DNA of 64,000 nucleotides from CADCTM01 sp049671305. Its GTDB lineage: Bacteria; Cyanobacteriota; Cyanobacteriia; Cyanobacteriales; Coleofasciculaceae. Below, piece after piece: positions 55,986-64,000 of this stretch. Position 1 is the stretch's first letter. Every line of letters starts with the position of its first letter. The notes below the pieces were generated by a model that worked only from the letters and a program-made list of their open reading frames with translations, did not search any database and was not told where the DNA came from. The position numbers and the translations under genes were made by a program. The stretch spans positions 50,808 to 114,807 of the forward strand of contig JBATUR010000034.1 in assembly GCA_049671305.1 (NCBI GenBank). Reading direction: 5' to 3'.

Positions 55986-58900
55986 TTAAGGAACTGTGCC
56001 AACTCCGATATAGCCAGCCAGCGCGGCAAAAATACCAGAAGTTACCGCCGTAGCAAATAACCACCAAGCAGCCGTTGCAGCCGCTTTGCGGGTTTCCTCA
56101 GCTTGGCGTTGTGCCTGATACTTAACTTCATCTAGGCGGCGTTGGGCTTCGAGTTGCAGGCGTTCTGCCCGTTGTAGTACGCTGTTGCGAGTCCGTTCGA
56201 TTTGGTCAATTAGCCCGTTGGCATCAGCTTCTGAGATGTCTTCACGAGAACTCATGACAGCAACTAAGGTATCGCGATCAAACTGACTTAAGCGATCGCG
56301 TAAGGCATCAAAACCCGCTTGTGGATCATCAAATAACTTACGAAAATCACCCCTGATGCCATCGTAATTGAGTTCTGGACGGTCGAGGCTGTTCAGGTAG
56401 TTGCGAATTTTGGCAAAAACGCGGTCAATGGAATGTTGGATACTTTGTTGCAGGTTTTTCAGTTGTCCCACAACTTGGTCACGTACACCAACAATTTGGT
56501 CAGCAATGCGGTTGACGTCGCTTTCTGAGATATCGCCGCGTTGAGTTAGCAATGAGGTAATTGTGGCACGGTCGAAGTGACTTAGGCGATCGCTTAAACT
56601 GGACATTCCGGCACGGGGATCATTTAGTAATAACTGTACATCCCGTTGAATGGCGTCTGGATTAAGTTCATCTTTACCAGTTGAACGCAGATACTCAGCG
56701 ATCGTACTGGGGAAATCTTGGATTTGTTGCCCGGTGCGACTAGCAAGGCGTCGGGGCGCTTTGATCACCTTACGAATTGTCGATTGTACTTGGTCTATTA
56801 CTTGATTAACTTGCTCTTCGCTCAAATCTTGTCTTTGAGACAGCAACTTTACCAAGGTATCGCGGTCAACTTGAGACAGGCGTTTTCTGAGTCGATAAGC
56901 GCCGGCTTGTGGATTATCCAACAGTGTCGTTAAATCCCGTTGAATTCCTTCCGGATTTAGCTCTTCCTTGCCCGTAGAGCGCAGGTAATCGGTAATTGCC
57001 GAAGTTACGTCATCGTATTGCTCCTTGGCTTTGTCAGCGATTTGATGGCGCGTATGGCTAACGCGAGTCCAGGTACCTTCAATTTTATCGAGGGTTTGAT
57101 TAATTTGCTCCTCGTTCAAATCTTCTCGTTGATTAAGGATTTGCACTAAGGTATCACGGTCAAAGAAGGCAGCACGGGCGCGGAGGGCTGAAATGCCCGC
57201 TTGTGGGTCATCAAGGAGAGTTTTCAGGTCACGTTCAACGCTGTCGGGGTTGAGTTCTTGTTTGCCGGTATCGCGCAGTAAGGACTTGACTTTCAGCCAT
57301 TGTGCCTCAATTTTGGCTTTGGCAGCTTCTTGAACTTCTTGAGATTCACGTAAAACGTGATTGCGGGCGGTACCTGATTCATTAATGATTAACTCAACTT
57401 CTGCTGGTGACAAGTCAGATCGTTGCTTTAAGATCCGGGCAAAAGTTTCGTCGTCAAATTGGCTTAAGCGATCGCTTAAATGTGCATAATCAGCATCAGC
57501 ATCTTCTAAAATTGGCTTCAAGTTAAGCTGAATTTTTTCCGGTGTCAGGTCAGCTTTGGGTGTATTTGATAGGTAGTTTTCTACCTCTTTTAATAATCCG
57601 AGTGCGTGTCCTCGTTCTGCTGCTGCCCTGGCTTCTGTGACTACTTCGACCCGAATTGCTTCGAGTGTATTAGAAATCTCGCGAATTTTTGCTTGAGTAA
57701 AGACGCCGCGTTGCTGCAACAAATCAGCAAAATCCGAGCGATTTAGTTCTTCTAATTCTCGCACAACTGCTTCTGGATCAGCTTCGGCGTCATAAAGCAC
57801 ATCACGGAATTCTTTTGCCACAGTTTGGGAATTCATCTGCCAGGAGTAGGTATTCAGCAGATAGTTTTCCACATCAGCACGGACTGTACTAAAGGGTAAG
57901 GCAGATTTATCTACGCCTACTTTGTCGGCAATTTTTCCCGCTTGATCAGTAGCGACGCCTCTGAGTTTTTGCAATTGAGAAATGACTTTTTCAACATCAA
58001 AATCAGATAAATCAGTGCGTCCCATGACCATACCGATCAGACTGTTGACGCCTAAAGTCATTGCTTGGGCAACAGGTCCTGGGGTTTGAGATTGGTCTTT
58101 GTCCTGATCATTTTGAGACTGACGACCTTTGCCCAATTCTTGAATTAGAGCATCTACCTTTTGACCTAATTGTTCTCCCAATTGAGCTGGTGCGGCAGAT
58201 TTTAGATAATTAACCAATTCTGCCATTGAATCTTTTGGCGGCTGCATTTGACCAACGGTGTTTTTCCAAGCGCCTTCTAGTTGGTCGGCAAGTCGATTGA
58301 TATCTCGTTTTGATAAATCGCTACGGCTGCTGATTAATTCTACAAAAGTTTGGCGGTCAATATTTTGCAGGTTGTCACTGCCGGCAATTTCTTTTAAATT
58401 TGGGTCATTGAGTAAGCTTTCAAATTCTTGGCGAATTGCTTTTATATTTAATTCTGGCGGCTTAAGTGATTCGATGTATTCCTCGACATTTTCGCGGATA
58501 CTTATAGGATCGATAACTGAGCTAAATTCTCGTCCCACAGCAGCAGCAGCAGCTTCAGCGGTTGCTACAACCTGACGACTGGCGGTGGTTCCAGCCATTG
58601 CAGCGGCGGCGGTGCCAGCAATGGCTTGAATGCCAGAACCGGCTGTATTGACAATCGAACCAACTACAGAACCGACTGTTGAGGAACTAAAATAAACTAG
58701 CAATAAAAAGTATGCAGCCCAGATTACTAAGCCTACAATTGCTCCTAATCCGGCATTTAGAATTAAGCTGAGTTTTACGGCAAAGAGGCTGGCGAAAAAT
58801 AGCGAGACTGTGACGCTGACTAGGGTGCCAAGTCCTAGTGCGAAGCCAATTTTCCGTATTGTACCGCCCAAGCTATCCGAGTCTTGGTGGGAATGGGAAT

Positions 58901-59141
58901 CTGAGTTTGAGGACGAACCTCCTGCCATCGTAATTCCCAATGCCACGCCCAGATTAGTTAAGACGAATTGGAAGGCAAAAGCCATAACCACGCCAGCAAC
59001 CAAGGCGACGAAGAATTTTGGACCACTGAAAGCTAAAGCAGCTTGTTCGGCAGTATTAGTAGTTGTGACTACGGGAACTTGTGACAGCCAGAATTTCCAG
59101 CCAATAAGTTCCAGTGCTATGTCCCTACTCTGAAACATCAT
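55986..59141 (-). CDS. Membrane-anchored protein with eight ~95-residue repeats, function unknown
   Basis: The product has 1051 residues. Three N-terminal membrane helices (about 42-68, 96-122 and 128-153) precede an Ala-rich stretch, and one helix lies at the C-terminus (about 1025-1048). Between them are eight repeats of about 95 residues; the clearest units (5 to 8) share (V/I)xxYLRSTGK(E/D)ELNPxxIQRDLxxLLDDPQAG, a DRDTLVxLLxQRxDLSExxVNxxxDQIE block and a coiled-coil-like spacer. Repeats 2-4 are diverged, repeat 2 with an insertion rich in Gln/Asp. Strong GAGGAGGT precedes two tandem ATGs, 59141 and 59138; the second is better spaced. I do not recognise an enzymatic domain. A scaffold at the membrane is inference. 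Confidence 0.85.
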   Translation of the reverse strand: MMFQSRDIALELIGWKFWLSQVPVVTTTNTAEQAALAFSGPKFFVALVAGVVMAFAFQFVLTNLGVALGITMAGGSSSNSDSHSHQDSDSLGGTIRKIGFALGLGTLVSVTVSLFFASLFAVKLSLILNAGLGAIVGLVIWAAYFLLLVYFSSSTVGSVVGSIVNTAGSGIQAIAGTAAAAMAGTTASRQVVATAEAAAAAVGREFSSVIDPISIRENVEEYIESLKPPELNIKAIRQEFESLLNDPNLKEIAGSDNLQNIDRQTFVELISSRSDLSKRDINRLADQLEGAWKNTVGQMQPPKDSMAELVNYLKSAAPAQLGEQLGQKVDALIQELGKGRQSQNDQDKDQSQTPGPVAQAMTLGVNSLIGMVMGRTDLSDFDVEKVISQLQKLRGVATDQAGKIADKVGVDKSALPFSTVRADVENYLLNTYSWQMNSQTVAKEFRDVLYDAEADPEAVVRELEELNRSDFADLLQQRGVFTQAKIREISNTLEAIRVEVVTEARAAAERGHALGLLKEVENYLSNTPKADLTPEKIQLNLKPILEDADADYAHLSDRLSQFDDETFARILKQRSDLSPAEVELIINESGTARNHVLRESQEVQEAAKAKIEAQWLKVKSLLRDTGKQELNPDSVERDLKTLLDDPQAGISALRARAAFFDRDTLVQILNQREDLNEEQINQTLDKIEGTWTRVSHTRHQIADKAKEQYDDVTSAITDYLRSTGKEELNPEGIQRDLTTLLDNPQAGAYRLRKRLSQVDRDTLVKLLSQRQDLSEEQVNQVIDQVQSTIRKVIKAPRRLASRTGQQIQDFPSTIAEYLRSTGKDELNPDAIQRDVQLLLNDPRAGMSSLSDRLSHFDRATITSLLTQRGDISESDVNRIADQIVGVRDQVVGQLKNLQQSIQHSIDRVFAKIRNYLNSLDRPELNYDGIRGDFRKLFDDPQAGFDALRDRLSQFDRDTLVAVMSSREDISEADANGLIDQIERTRNSVLQRAERLQLEAQRRLDEVKYQAQRQAEETRKAAATAAWWLFATAVTSGIFAALAGYIGVGTVP

Positions 59142-59527
59142 GTTTACCTCCTCGAATTTGGATGTGTTACGTTTGAATGCTGGAATAGGCTGCCTGACGC
59201 AAGGCAGAACTTACCGTCATTTGGTTAGAATCCTTGGAAATGAGGTTTGTATTCATCTCCCCAAGGGGTGAATGATTAGCGATCGCTCTAAATCTATGTC
59301 TTGAGGTATAATTAATTGGCGCTCTTGCTTGCGCTGTCTCCCTCTCTGGAGGGATGAACTTATGTTAAACTTCGTTATTGAGCGGTGAAGGGCTAAAAGA
59401 CAGGTAGAAGCAATCAAGCTGACCAAAAATTTTAGGCAAAACTTTATATAGTCTCTAGACTTTACCTATCTCAGCAATGGTAGGGTTGCATCATCGATCA
59501 ACACTTAAAATTTCAACTCATTCAATT
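59142..59527. other. Divergent intergenic region
   Basis: About 386 bases separate the leftward repeat protein from the rightward HAD gene. It holds the repeat protein's GAGGAGGT ribosome binding site (59146-59153) and a bulged hairpin near 59251-59273 in its leader. One GCGATCGC octamer occurs at about 59280. Nothing else is evident. Confidence 0.5.
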
Positions 59528-60334
59528 ATGCCGGATTACGCCCCGACTATTCTTGCACTCGATTTTGATGGCGTTCTTTGTGATGGAATGTTGGAATATT
59601 TCCAAACTGCTTGGCGGACTTATTGTCAAGTTTGGCAGCCAAAAAATCAAAGACCACCAGATGACTTAGCATTGAGTTTTTGTCGCCTACGTCCTGTTGT
59701 GGAAATTGGCTGGGAAATGCCGATCTTATTAAGGGCGTTAATGTTAGGGATTGCTGACTCTAAAATTTTAGAAGATTGGTCGGCAATTGTGCAAAAACTG
59801 ATTGAATCAGAAAATTTAGATGCCATAGATATTGGCAAGCAGTTGGATGCAATTCGAGACGAGTGGATTGAAACTGATTTAAAGGGATGGTTAAGACTAC
59901 ATCAATTTTATCCAGGAGTTATTGAGCGAATTAACCGCATTTTATCTCCAGAAAAAGCTAGTGTGGAGAATTTTACAAAGTTATATATAGTAACGACTAA
60001 AGAAGGGCGTTTTGTCAACCAACTATTACAACAGCAAGGTATTCATCTAGCAGAATCTCAAATTATTGGCAAAGAATGCCAACGACCTAAATCTAAGACG
60101 CTTCAAGAATTACTCAAAATCACCGAAAATGCTTCAGAGATTTGGTTTGTAGAAGACCGACTAAAAACATTACAATTAGTAGAACAACAGTTTGAGTTAA
60201 ATGAAGTGAGACTTTATTTGGCAAGTTGGGGCTACAATACGCCAGCTCATCAAGAATTTGTCCGTAATGAACCACGGCTTAAGCTATTGTCTCTTTCTAT
60301 GTTTGCTCAAGATTTTTCGCTTTGGGCGAGTTAG
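59528..60334 (+). CDS. HAD-superfamily hydrolase
   Basis: The product has 268 residues from the ATG at 59528 (MPDYAPTILALDFDGVL); a frame start 17 codons earlier (59477) would add residues unlike the family. Motif I is DFDGVLCDG, motif II YIVTTKEG, the Lys lies near ECQRPKSK, and motif IV is WFVEDRLKT, so all the catalytic parts of a phosphatase-type HAD are present. A large cap domain occupies residues about 25-130. The substrate cannot be predicted. The NurA gene follows 38 bases later on the same strand, and the two may be co-transcribed. Confidence 0.88.
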   Translation: MPDYAPTILALDFDGVLCDGMLEYFQTAWRTYCQVWQPKNQRPPDDLALSFCRLRPVVEIGWEMPILLRALMLGIADSKILEDWSAIVQKLIESENLDAIDIGKQLDAIRDEWIETDLKGWLRLHQFYPGVIERINRILSPEKASVENFTKLYIVTTKEGRFVNQLLQQQGIHLAESQIIGKECQRPKSKTLQELLKITENASEIWFVEDRLKTLQLVEQQFELNEVRLYLASWGYNTPAHQEFVRNEPRLKLLSLSMFAQDFSLWAS

Positions 60335-60372
60335 TTGATAACTAGCAGTTAATTACCAAAAATCAGTAACCA

Positions 60373-61566
60373 ATGCTGGATTTAAGCAAGCTTTCAAGTC
60401 AAATTCCTGGGATCAGCCAACATTTAAAAGTCGAGGCGGTGGCGTCTCGGCAACGCTTGGAACTAGCACAAAAATTGTTAATTGATACGTTTGCTAAACA
60501 AGATGAATTGGTAAAGCGTCAACAGCAATGGCGTGAACGCATGACATTTACGGCGGCAGTTCCTGTTGAACCTTTGGATACTAGAATTGACTTGGATGTA
60601 GCACCAGAAAGTCATACGGTTTTCGCTACAGATGGTTCGCAAATTGCCCCGTCTCACCACGAAATTGCTTATTGTTATTTGATTAATGTTGGTCGGGTAA
60701 TGTTGCATTATGGGCAGAGTTTGTACCCGTTATTAGATAGCTTGCCAGAGGTATTTTATCGCCCAGAAGACTTGTATGTTTCGCGGCAATGGGGTATTCG
60801 TACTGAGGAATGGATGGGGCATCGGCGTACGGTTTCTGAAGCTAGTATGCTGGCAGAAATGGCTTGTCGTTGGGTGAAACCGCCGGGGGCTCATTTAGGT
60901 ATACCCAATTTAGCAATGGTTGATGGTTCGTTGATTTACTGGTTTTTGGAAAATTTGCCAGGAGAAGCACGCGATCGCATTTTACCGCCAATTTTGGAAT
61001 CTTGGTCGCAAATGCGATCAGTAAATGTGCCAATTTTTGGTTATATTAGCGCCTCTCGCAGCATGGAAGCCTTAAATTTTCTGCGACTAGAAGCTTGCCC
61101 AAAAGATACACCCGACTGCATGAGTCATTGTGCAGGAATTATTGATAAATTACCTTGTCAAGTTGTTGAACCGTTGCGAGATGCGGCACTTTGGGCAACC
61201 TTATTAAAACCAGGGCAACGCAGTCCCTTATATAAAAGTTCAGCACGAATTCTTGAATTATATTCAGATCATCGCATCTACTTTTGTTATATCAATGTCG
61301 GGGCAGAAATAGCGCGGGTAGAAATGCCTCAATGGGTAGCAGAAAATACTTCATTATTAAATCAAGCTTTGAGTTTAACACTTGCTCAAGTTCATAAAGG
61401 TTATGGTTATCCAGTGGCATTAGCAGAAGCACATAATCAAGCAGTTGTTAGAGGTGGGGATCGCACCCGTTTCTTTGCTTTATTAGAACAACAAATGATT
61501 CGTGCAGGCTTAAGAAATGTGGGAACTTCTTATAAAGAAGCCCGCAAACGTGGCAGTGTTGGTTAA
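60373..61566 (+). CDS. NurA-domain nuclease
   Basis: The product has 397 residues. The NurA signature elements are FATDGSQIAPS (catalytic Asp), LAMVDGSLIYW (second acidic site), the middle part with FGYISASRSMEALN, and the C-terminal ALAEAHNQAVVRGGDR. NurA is a 5'-3' nuclease that in archaea works with the HerA helicase in DNA end processing. Cyanobacterial members of this length exist but their role is not established. No HerA gene is adjacent, but an unrelated P-loop ATPase gene starts 144 bases downstream. Confidence 0.9.
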   Translation: MLDLSKLSSQIPGISQHLKVEAVASRQRLELAQKLLIDTFAKQDELVKRQQQWRERMTFTAAVPVEPLDTRIDLDVAPESHTVFATDGSQIAPSHHEIAYCYLINVGRVMLHYGQSLYPLLDSLPEVFYRPEDLYVSRQWGIRTEEWMGHRRTVSEASMLAEMACRWVKPPGAHLGIPNLAMVDGSLIYWFLENLPGEARDRILPPILESWSQMRSVNVPIFGYISASRSMEALNFLRLEACPKDTPDCMSHCAGIIDKLPCQVVEPLRDAALWATLLKPGQRSPLYKSSARILELYSDHRIYFCYINVGAEIARVEMPQWVAENTSLLNQALSLTLAQVHKGYGYPVALAEAHNQAVVRGGDRTRFFALLEQQMIRAGLRNVGTSYKEARKRGSVG

Positions 61567-61599
61567 GGCTAAGGTTGGTTTGTAATAGGAAATAAAGAA

Positions 61600-61619
61600 C
61601 CTCTCCCTACTAGGAGAGG
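61600..61619. repeat. Palindromic hairpin downstream of the NurA gene
   Basis: CCTCTCC (61600-61606) pairs with GGAGAGG (61613-61619) around the loop CTACTA. It resembles the short CCTCTCC...GGAGAGG repeat of cyanobacterial spacers and may end the NurA transcript, though no T-run follows. Confidence 0.5.
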
Positions 61620-61710
61620 GAATGGGAAACGAGGTTAGCTTTTTCTTAACACCTAATAATGTCAACTTGCAGCATGATATAAGTAGTTAGTTAATCTACA
61701 AACCCTAGCC

Positions 61711-62997
61711 ATGCCTAACGAATTACTAGAGACTTTTCGCGAAGCCTATAGAAACTTAGAACTTCTACCACTGGTGGAGCAAAAAGACTTAGAAAAATTT
61801 AAGGTAGAGTATGGTACAGAAGTTATTGAAGAATTAGAACAACTTGTTGAAGATAGTCCTGCTGGTGATGGCAAAATTGTTTTTACAGGACATCGTGGTT
61901 GTGGTAAATCTACTTTACTTGCTGAATTTAGTCGGCGAATTGGTGATAGATATTTTATCGCTTTATTCTCCATATCCGACATGATTGAAATGTCAGATGT
62001 TAATCATATTAACATTCTTTTTGCCATTGCAGTTAGCTTGATGGAAGAAGCAGAAAAACGGCAAATAACAATTAAACAATCAACTAAAGATTCATTTTAT
62101 CAATGGTTTGCGACTCGTACTCAAATTAAGTCAGAAGAGTATAAAGCAGAAGGTTCTGTAGGCTTTAATTTATTTAAACTGATTTCAGGCAAACTAAAAG
62201 CCGATGCCGCGACTCGTAATGAAATCAAACAAGAATTTACGAAGAAAATATCTGATTTAATTGCCCAAATTAATATCATTGCTTCTGTTATTTATGCCGA
62301 AACAAATCAAGATGTTTTAGTCATTATCGATGATTTGGATAAATTAGACTTGGAACTGGTTAGAGAAGTCTTTCAAGAACATATTAAGGCATTATTTCAA
62401 CCTAACTTTAGAATTATTTTTACAATACCAATTGCTGCTTTACGAGAAGTTTCCTTAATGTCGATGATTGAGACAGAAACCAATAATCAAATTATTCCCA
62501 TGCCTGTCTCAAAACTCTTTGCAAAAGGAGAACGTCGTCAACCGAATGCTACCCCTAAAGTTGAACCGACAGCCCAACTTTGTGACATTCTTAAGAAGCG
62601 GATTAAGCCTGAACTGATTGAAGAACAAACAGCCGAGCAAATTATTATTTATAGCGGTGGAGTATTGCGGGAATTAATTAGAATTGCTAATGAATGTTGT
62701 CGGATTTGTTTACGCTTAGTACGGCGCTATCCTGACCGTAATGATATTAAAATTAATGATGATATTCTCAAACAAGCGATTACTAAATTAAGCCTTGACT
62801 TCGATACTCGCATTGGTACAGATGATTATCAAATATTAGAAACAACTTACAAAGAATCTCGACCTAATGACCCGAAAGAACAAAAGTTTTTGGACTTACT
62901 GCATGGGTTGTATATTTTAGAGTATCGCAATGCTCAACTTTGGTACGATGTTCACCCAATTGTGACCGAATTGTTGCAAGAGAGAGGACATATTTAA
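61711..62997 (+). CDS. P-loop ATPase with C-terminal winged-helix-like region
   Basis: The product has 428 residues. Walker A is FTGHRGCGKSTLL (Lys-66), Walker B IIDDLDKLD (Asp-207 to Asp-210), and a sensor-type segment FRIIFTIPI lies near 237. The GHRGCGKS form occurs in AAA/STAND-like ATPases related to Orc/Cdc6 and to bacterial conflict-system regulators. The C-terminal part (about 290-428) is helical with YSGGVLRELIRIANECC and a final VHPIVTELL, typical of the sensor-2 and winged-helix region. The next gene starts on the base after its stop codon, so translational coupling with the TPR protein is very likely. Confidence 0.88.
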   Translation: MPNELLETFREAYRNLELLPLVEQKDLEKFKVEYGTEVIEELEQLVEDSPAGDGKIVFTGHRGCGKSTLLAEFSRRIGDRYFIALFSISDMIEMSDVNHINILFAIAVSLMEEAEKRQITIKQSTKDSFYQWFATRTQIKSEEYKAEGSVGFNLFKLISGKLKADAATRNEIKQEFTKKISDLIAQINIIASVIYAETNQDVLVIIDDLDKLDLELVREVFQEHIKALFQPNFRIIFTIPIAALREVSLMSMIETETNNQIIPMPVSKLFAKGERRQPNATPKVEPTAQLCDILKKRIKPELIEEQTAEQIIIYSGGVLRELIRIANECCRICLRLVRRYPDRNDIKINDDILKQAITKLSLDFDTRIGTDDYQILETTYKESRPNDPKEQKFLDLLHGLYILEYRNAQLWYDVHPIVTELLQERGHI

Positions 62998-64000
62998 ATG
63001 GATGTTCAATCTTCCCTTGAGCTGACAGATCAAAATGCCGATAGTTATGATGATTTGCTGGTTTCAATTGAAGCCAGTGAGGGAATGTTGAGCTTGTTAA
63101 TTGCGGTGTGTGATGATGGCAATTTTCGTGAGCAAATTATCCAAAAATATGAAACAGAATTGCAGCCAGATATTCGACCTTATCGGGTAACGTTAGCACG
63201 GGGTGAGCCAAGTTTGAGGGCAGCAATTGCTCAATTAGTGCAAAGTGATGAGTATCTAAGTCAGGGTGGGAGAGCCGTTTTAACAGTTACAGGTATTGAG
63301 CAATTTTATTTTTTGAAACTTGGTGAGGAACGTTCAGAACAAGAGCTTTTCTTTGGTTATTTACAGTGGACGCGGGAAGGAATGCGAGAGTTTCCTTTTC
63401 CGATCGTGATTTGGCTAACTCCGCAAATTCAAGCAAGTTTGAGTAAGAAAGCTCTTGATTTTTGGAGTTGGCGCAAAGGTGTTTTTCGGTTTGTTTCTAA
63501 AAAAACTAATGCAGTTGCCAAGGGAGAAATTGCTAACTTACGTTTTACTCCAGAAGAGCAGAAATTTATCGGTATAGATGCAGATGATGCTTCTTTCATC
63601 CCTTTAGAAGATTTGCAGGAGTTGATTAGAAAGATTGAGCAGCAAAGGGGAAATAAAGACCCTAGTTTAGCGGCTTTGTATTTCAGAATGGGAAATATTT
63701 ATAGAAAAAGATTAGATAAAGGGGAGTCGCAGGATTATCAGCAAGAACAAGCACTTGCGATTGAGTATTTTGACAAAGCCATTGAGTTGCAAAAAGAGTT
63801 TGGTTTAGAGGAAGATTTAGCTACTAGTCTCAATAATTTGGCATATCTCTACAATGCTCAAGGACGCTATACAGAAGCAGAACCTTTGTATTTGCAAGCA
63901 TTAGAGTTGAGGCAACGCCTTCTGGGAGATAACCATCCTTTGGTGGCACAAAGTCTCAACAATTTGGCATATCTCTACAATGCTCAAGGACGCTACAGTG
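62998..64000 (+). CDS. Regulatory-type protein with degenerate ATPase-like domain and TPR array, 3' end outside window
   Basis: The frame starts at an ATG directly after the preceding TAA and is open to the window edge, giving 334 residues. Residues about 20-165 resemble the core of a P-loop ATPase without Walker A (EASEGMLSLLIAVCDDG, then RAVLTVTGIEQF and FPFPIVIWLTPQ). From about 216 come kinesin-light-chain-like TPRs; two units of 42 residues (SLNNLAYLYNAQGRYTEAEPLYLQALEL) are almost identical in DNA (from about 63829 and 63955), so the array is still expanding. The pair looks like a sensor-switch module, the TPRs binding a partner or ligand. An effector domain may lie beyond the edge. Confidence 0.85.
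   Translation, partial: MDVQSSLELTDQNADSYDDLLVSIEASEGMLSLLIAVCDDGNFREQIIQKYETELQPDIRPYRVTLARGEPSLRAAIAQLVQSDEYLSQGGRAVLTVTGIEQFYFLKLGEERSEQELFFGYLQWTREGMREFPFPIVIWLTPQIQASLSKKALDFWSWRKGVFRFVSKKTNAVAKGEIANLRFTPEEQKFIGIDADDASFIPLEDLQELIRKIEQQRGNKDPSLAALYFRMGNIYRKRLDKGESQDYQQEQALAIEYFDKAIELQKEFGLEEDLATSLNNLAYLYNAQGRYTEAEPLYLQALELRQRLLGDNHPLVAQSLNNLAYLYNAQGRYS

Overview
The window is cyanobacterial chromosome. The evidence is the repeated octamer GCGATCGC (for example at 7803, 19983, 36509 and 37191) and the gene families present: pentapeptide-repeat proteins with the cyanobacterial C-terminal tail, a DUF928/CHASE2 pair, a PatA/PixG-type regulator heading a pil/hmp chemosensory operon, multi-PAS kinases, and a surface CHAT exoprotein. 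The DNA is AT-rich with large intergenic spaces, as in filamentous or aggregate-forming cyanobacteria. The species cannot be fixed from sequence alone. I saw no rRNA, tRNA, CRISPR array, transposase or prophage.

Layout. 0-9.5 kb: a truncated Ser/Thr kinase-ATPase, a pentapeptide-repeat protein, an unrecognised coiled-coil protein, and a flotillin-like protein in operon with a WD40 Ser/Thr kinase. 9.9-14.5 kb: a two-gene phosphorelay (six-PAS histidine kinase, then a receiver-PAS-histidine kinase). 14.6-20.2 kb: a 1857-residue exoprotein with a two-partner-secretion domain, seven FG-GAP-like repeats, a repetitive passenger and a CHAT peptidase domain. 20.6-23.3 kb: a beta-CASP metallo-beta-lactamase RNA-processing enzyme. 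24.3-27.4 kb: DUF928 plus a CHASE2 nucleotide cyclase whose substrate residues look like those of a guanylyl cyclase. 27.4-29 kb: a GAF protein and a small exported protein among two decayed gene fragments. 29.9-33.5 kb: a HlyD-like protein and a PilZ-bearing cellulose-synthase-type glycosyltransferase. 33.6-41.2 kb: a two-cassette ABC ATPase, clpC, a TauE/SafE permease, a universal stress protein and a VOC protein.

42.6-51.2 kb holds a complete chemosensory operon in pilGHIJ-L / hmpABCDE order (PatA-like regulator, CheY, CheW, MCP, hybrid CheA) plus a second CheW-like gene. In cyanobacteria such operons control type IV pilus motility and polysaccharide release, which fits with the nearby exopolysaccharide synthase. 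51.4-55.9 kb: a small Cys-rich protein, cutA, a PAS histidine kinase and arsB. 56-59.1 kb: a membrane-anchored protein built of eight repeats of about 95 residues. 59.5-64 kb: a HAD hydrolase, a NurA-domain nuclease, and a coupled P-loop ATPase/TPR pair that runs off the window.

The best candidates for undescribed biology are the secreted FG-GAP/CHAT protein near the DUF928-CHASE2 cyclase, the eight-repeat membrane protein, the ATPase/TPR module, the mutually exclusive hairpins ahead of the TauE gene, and a 7+4 direct-repeat array ahead of the cellulose genes.
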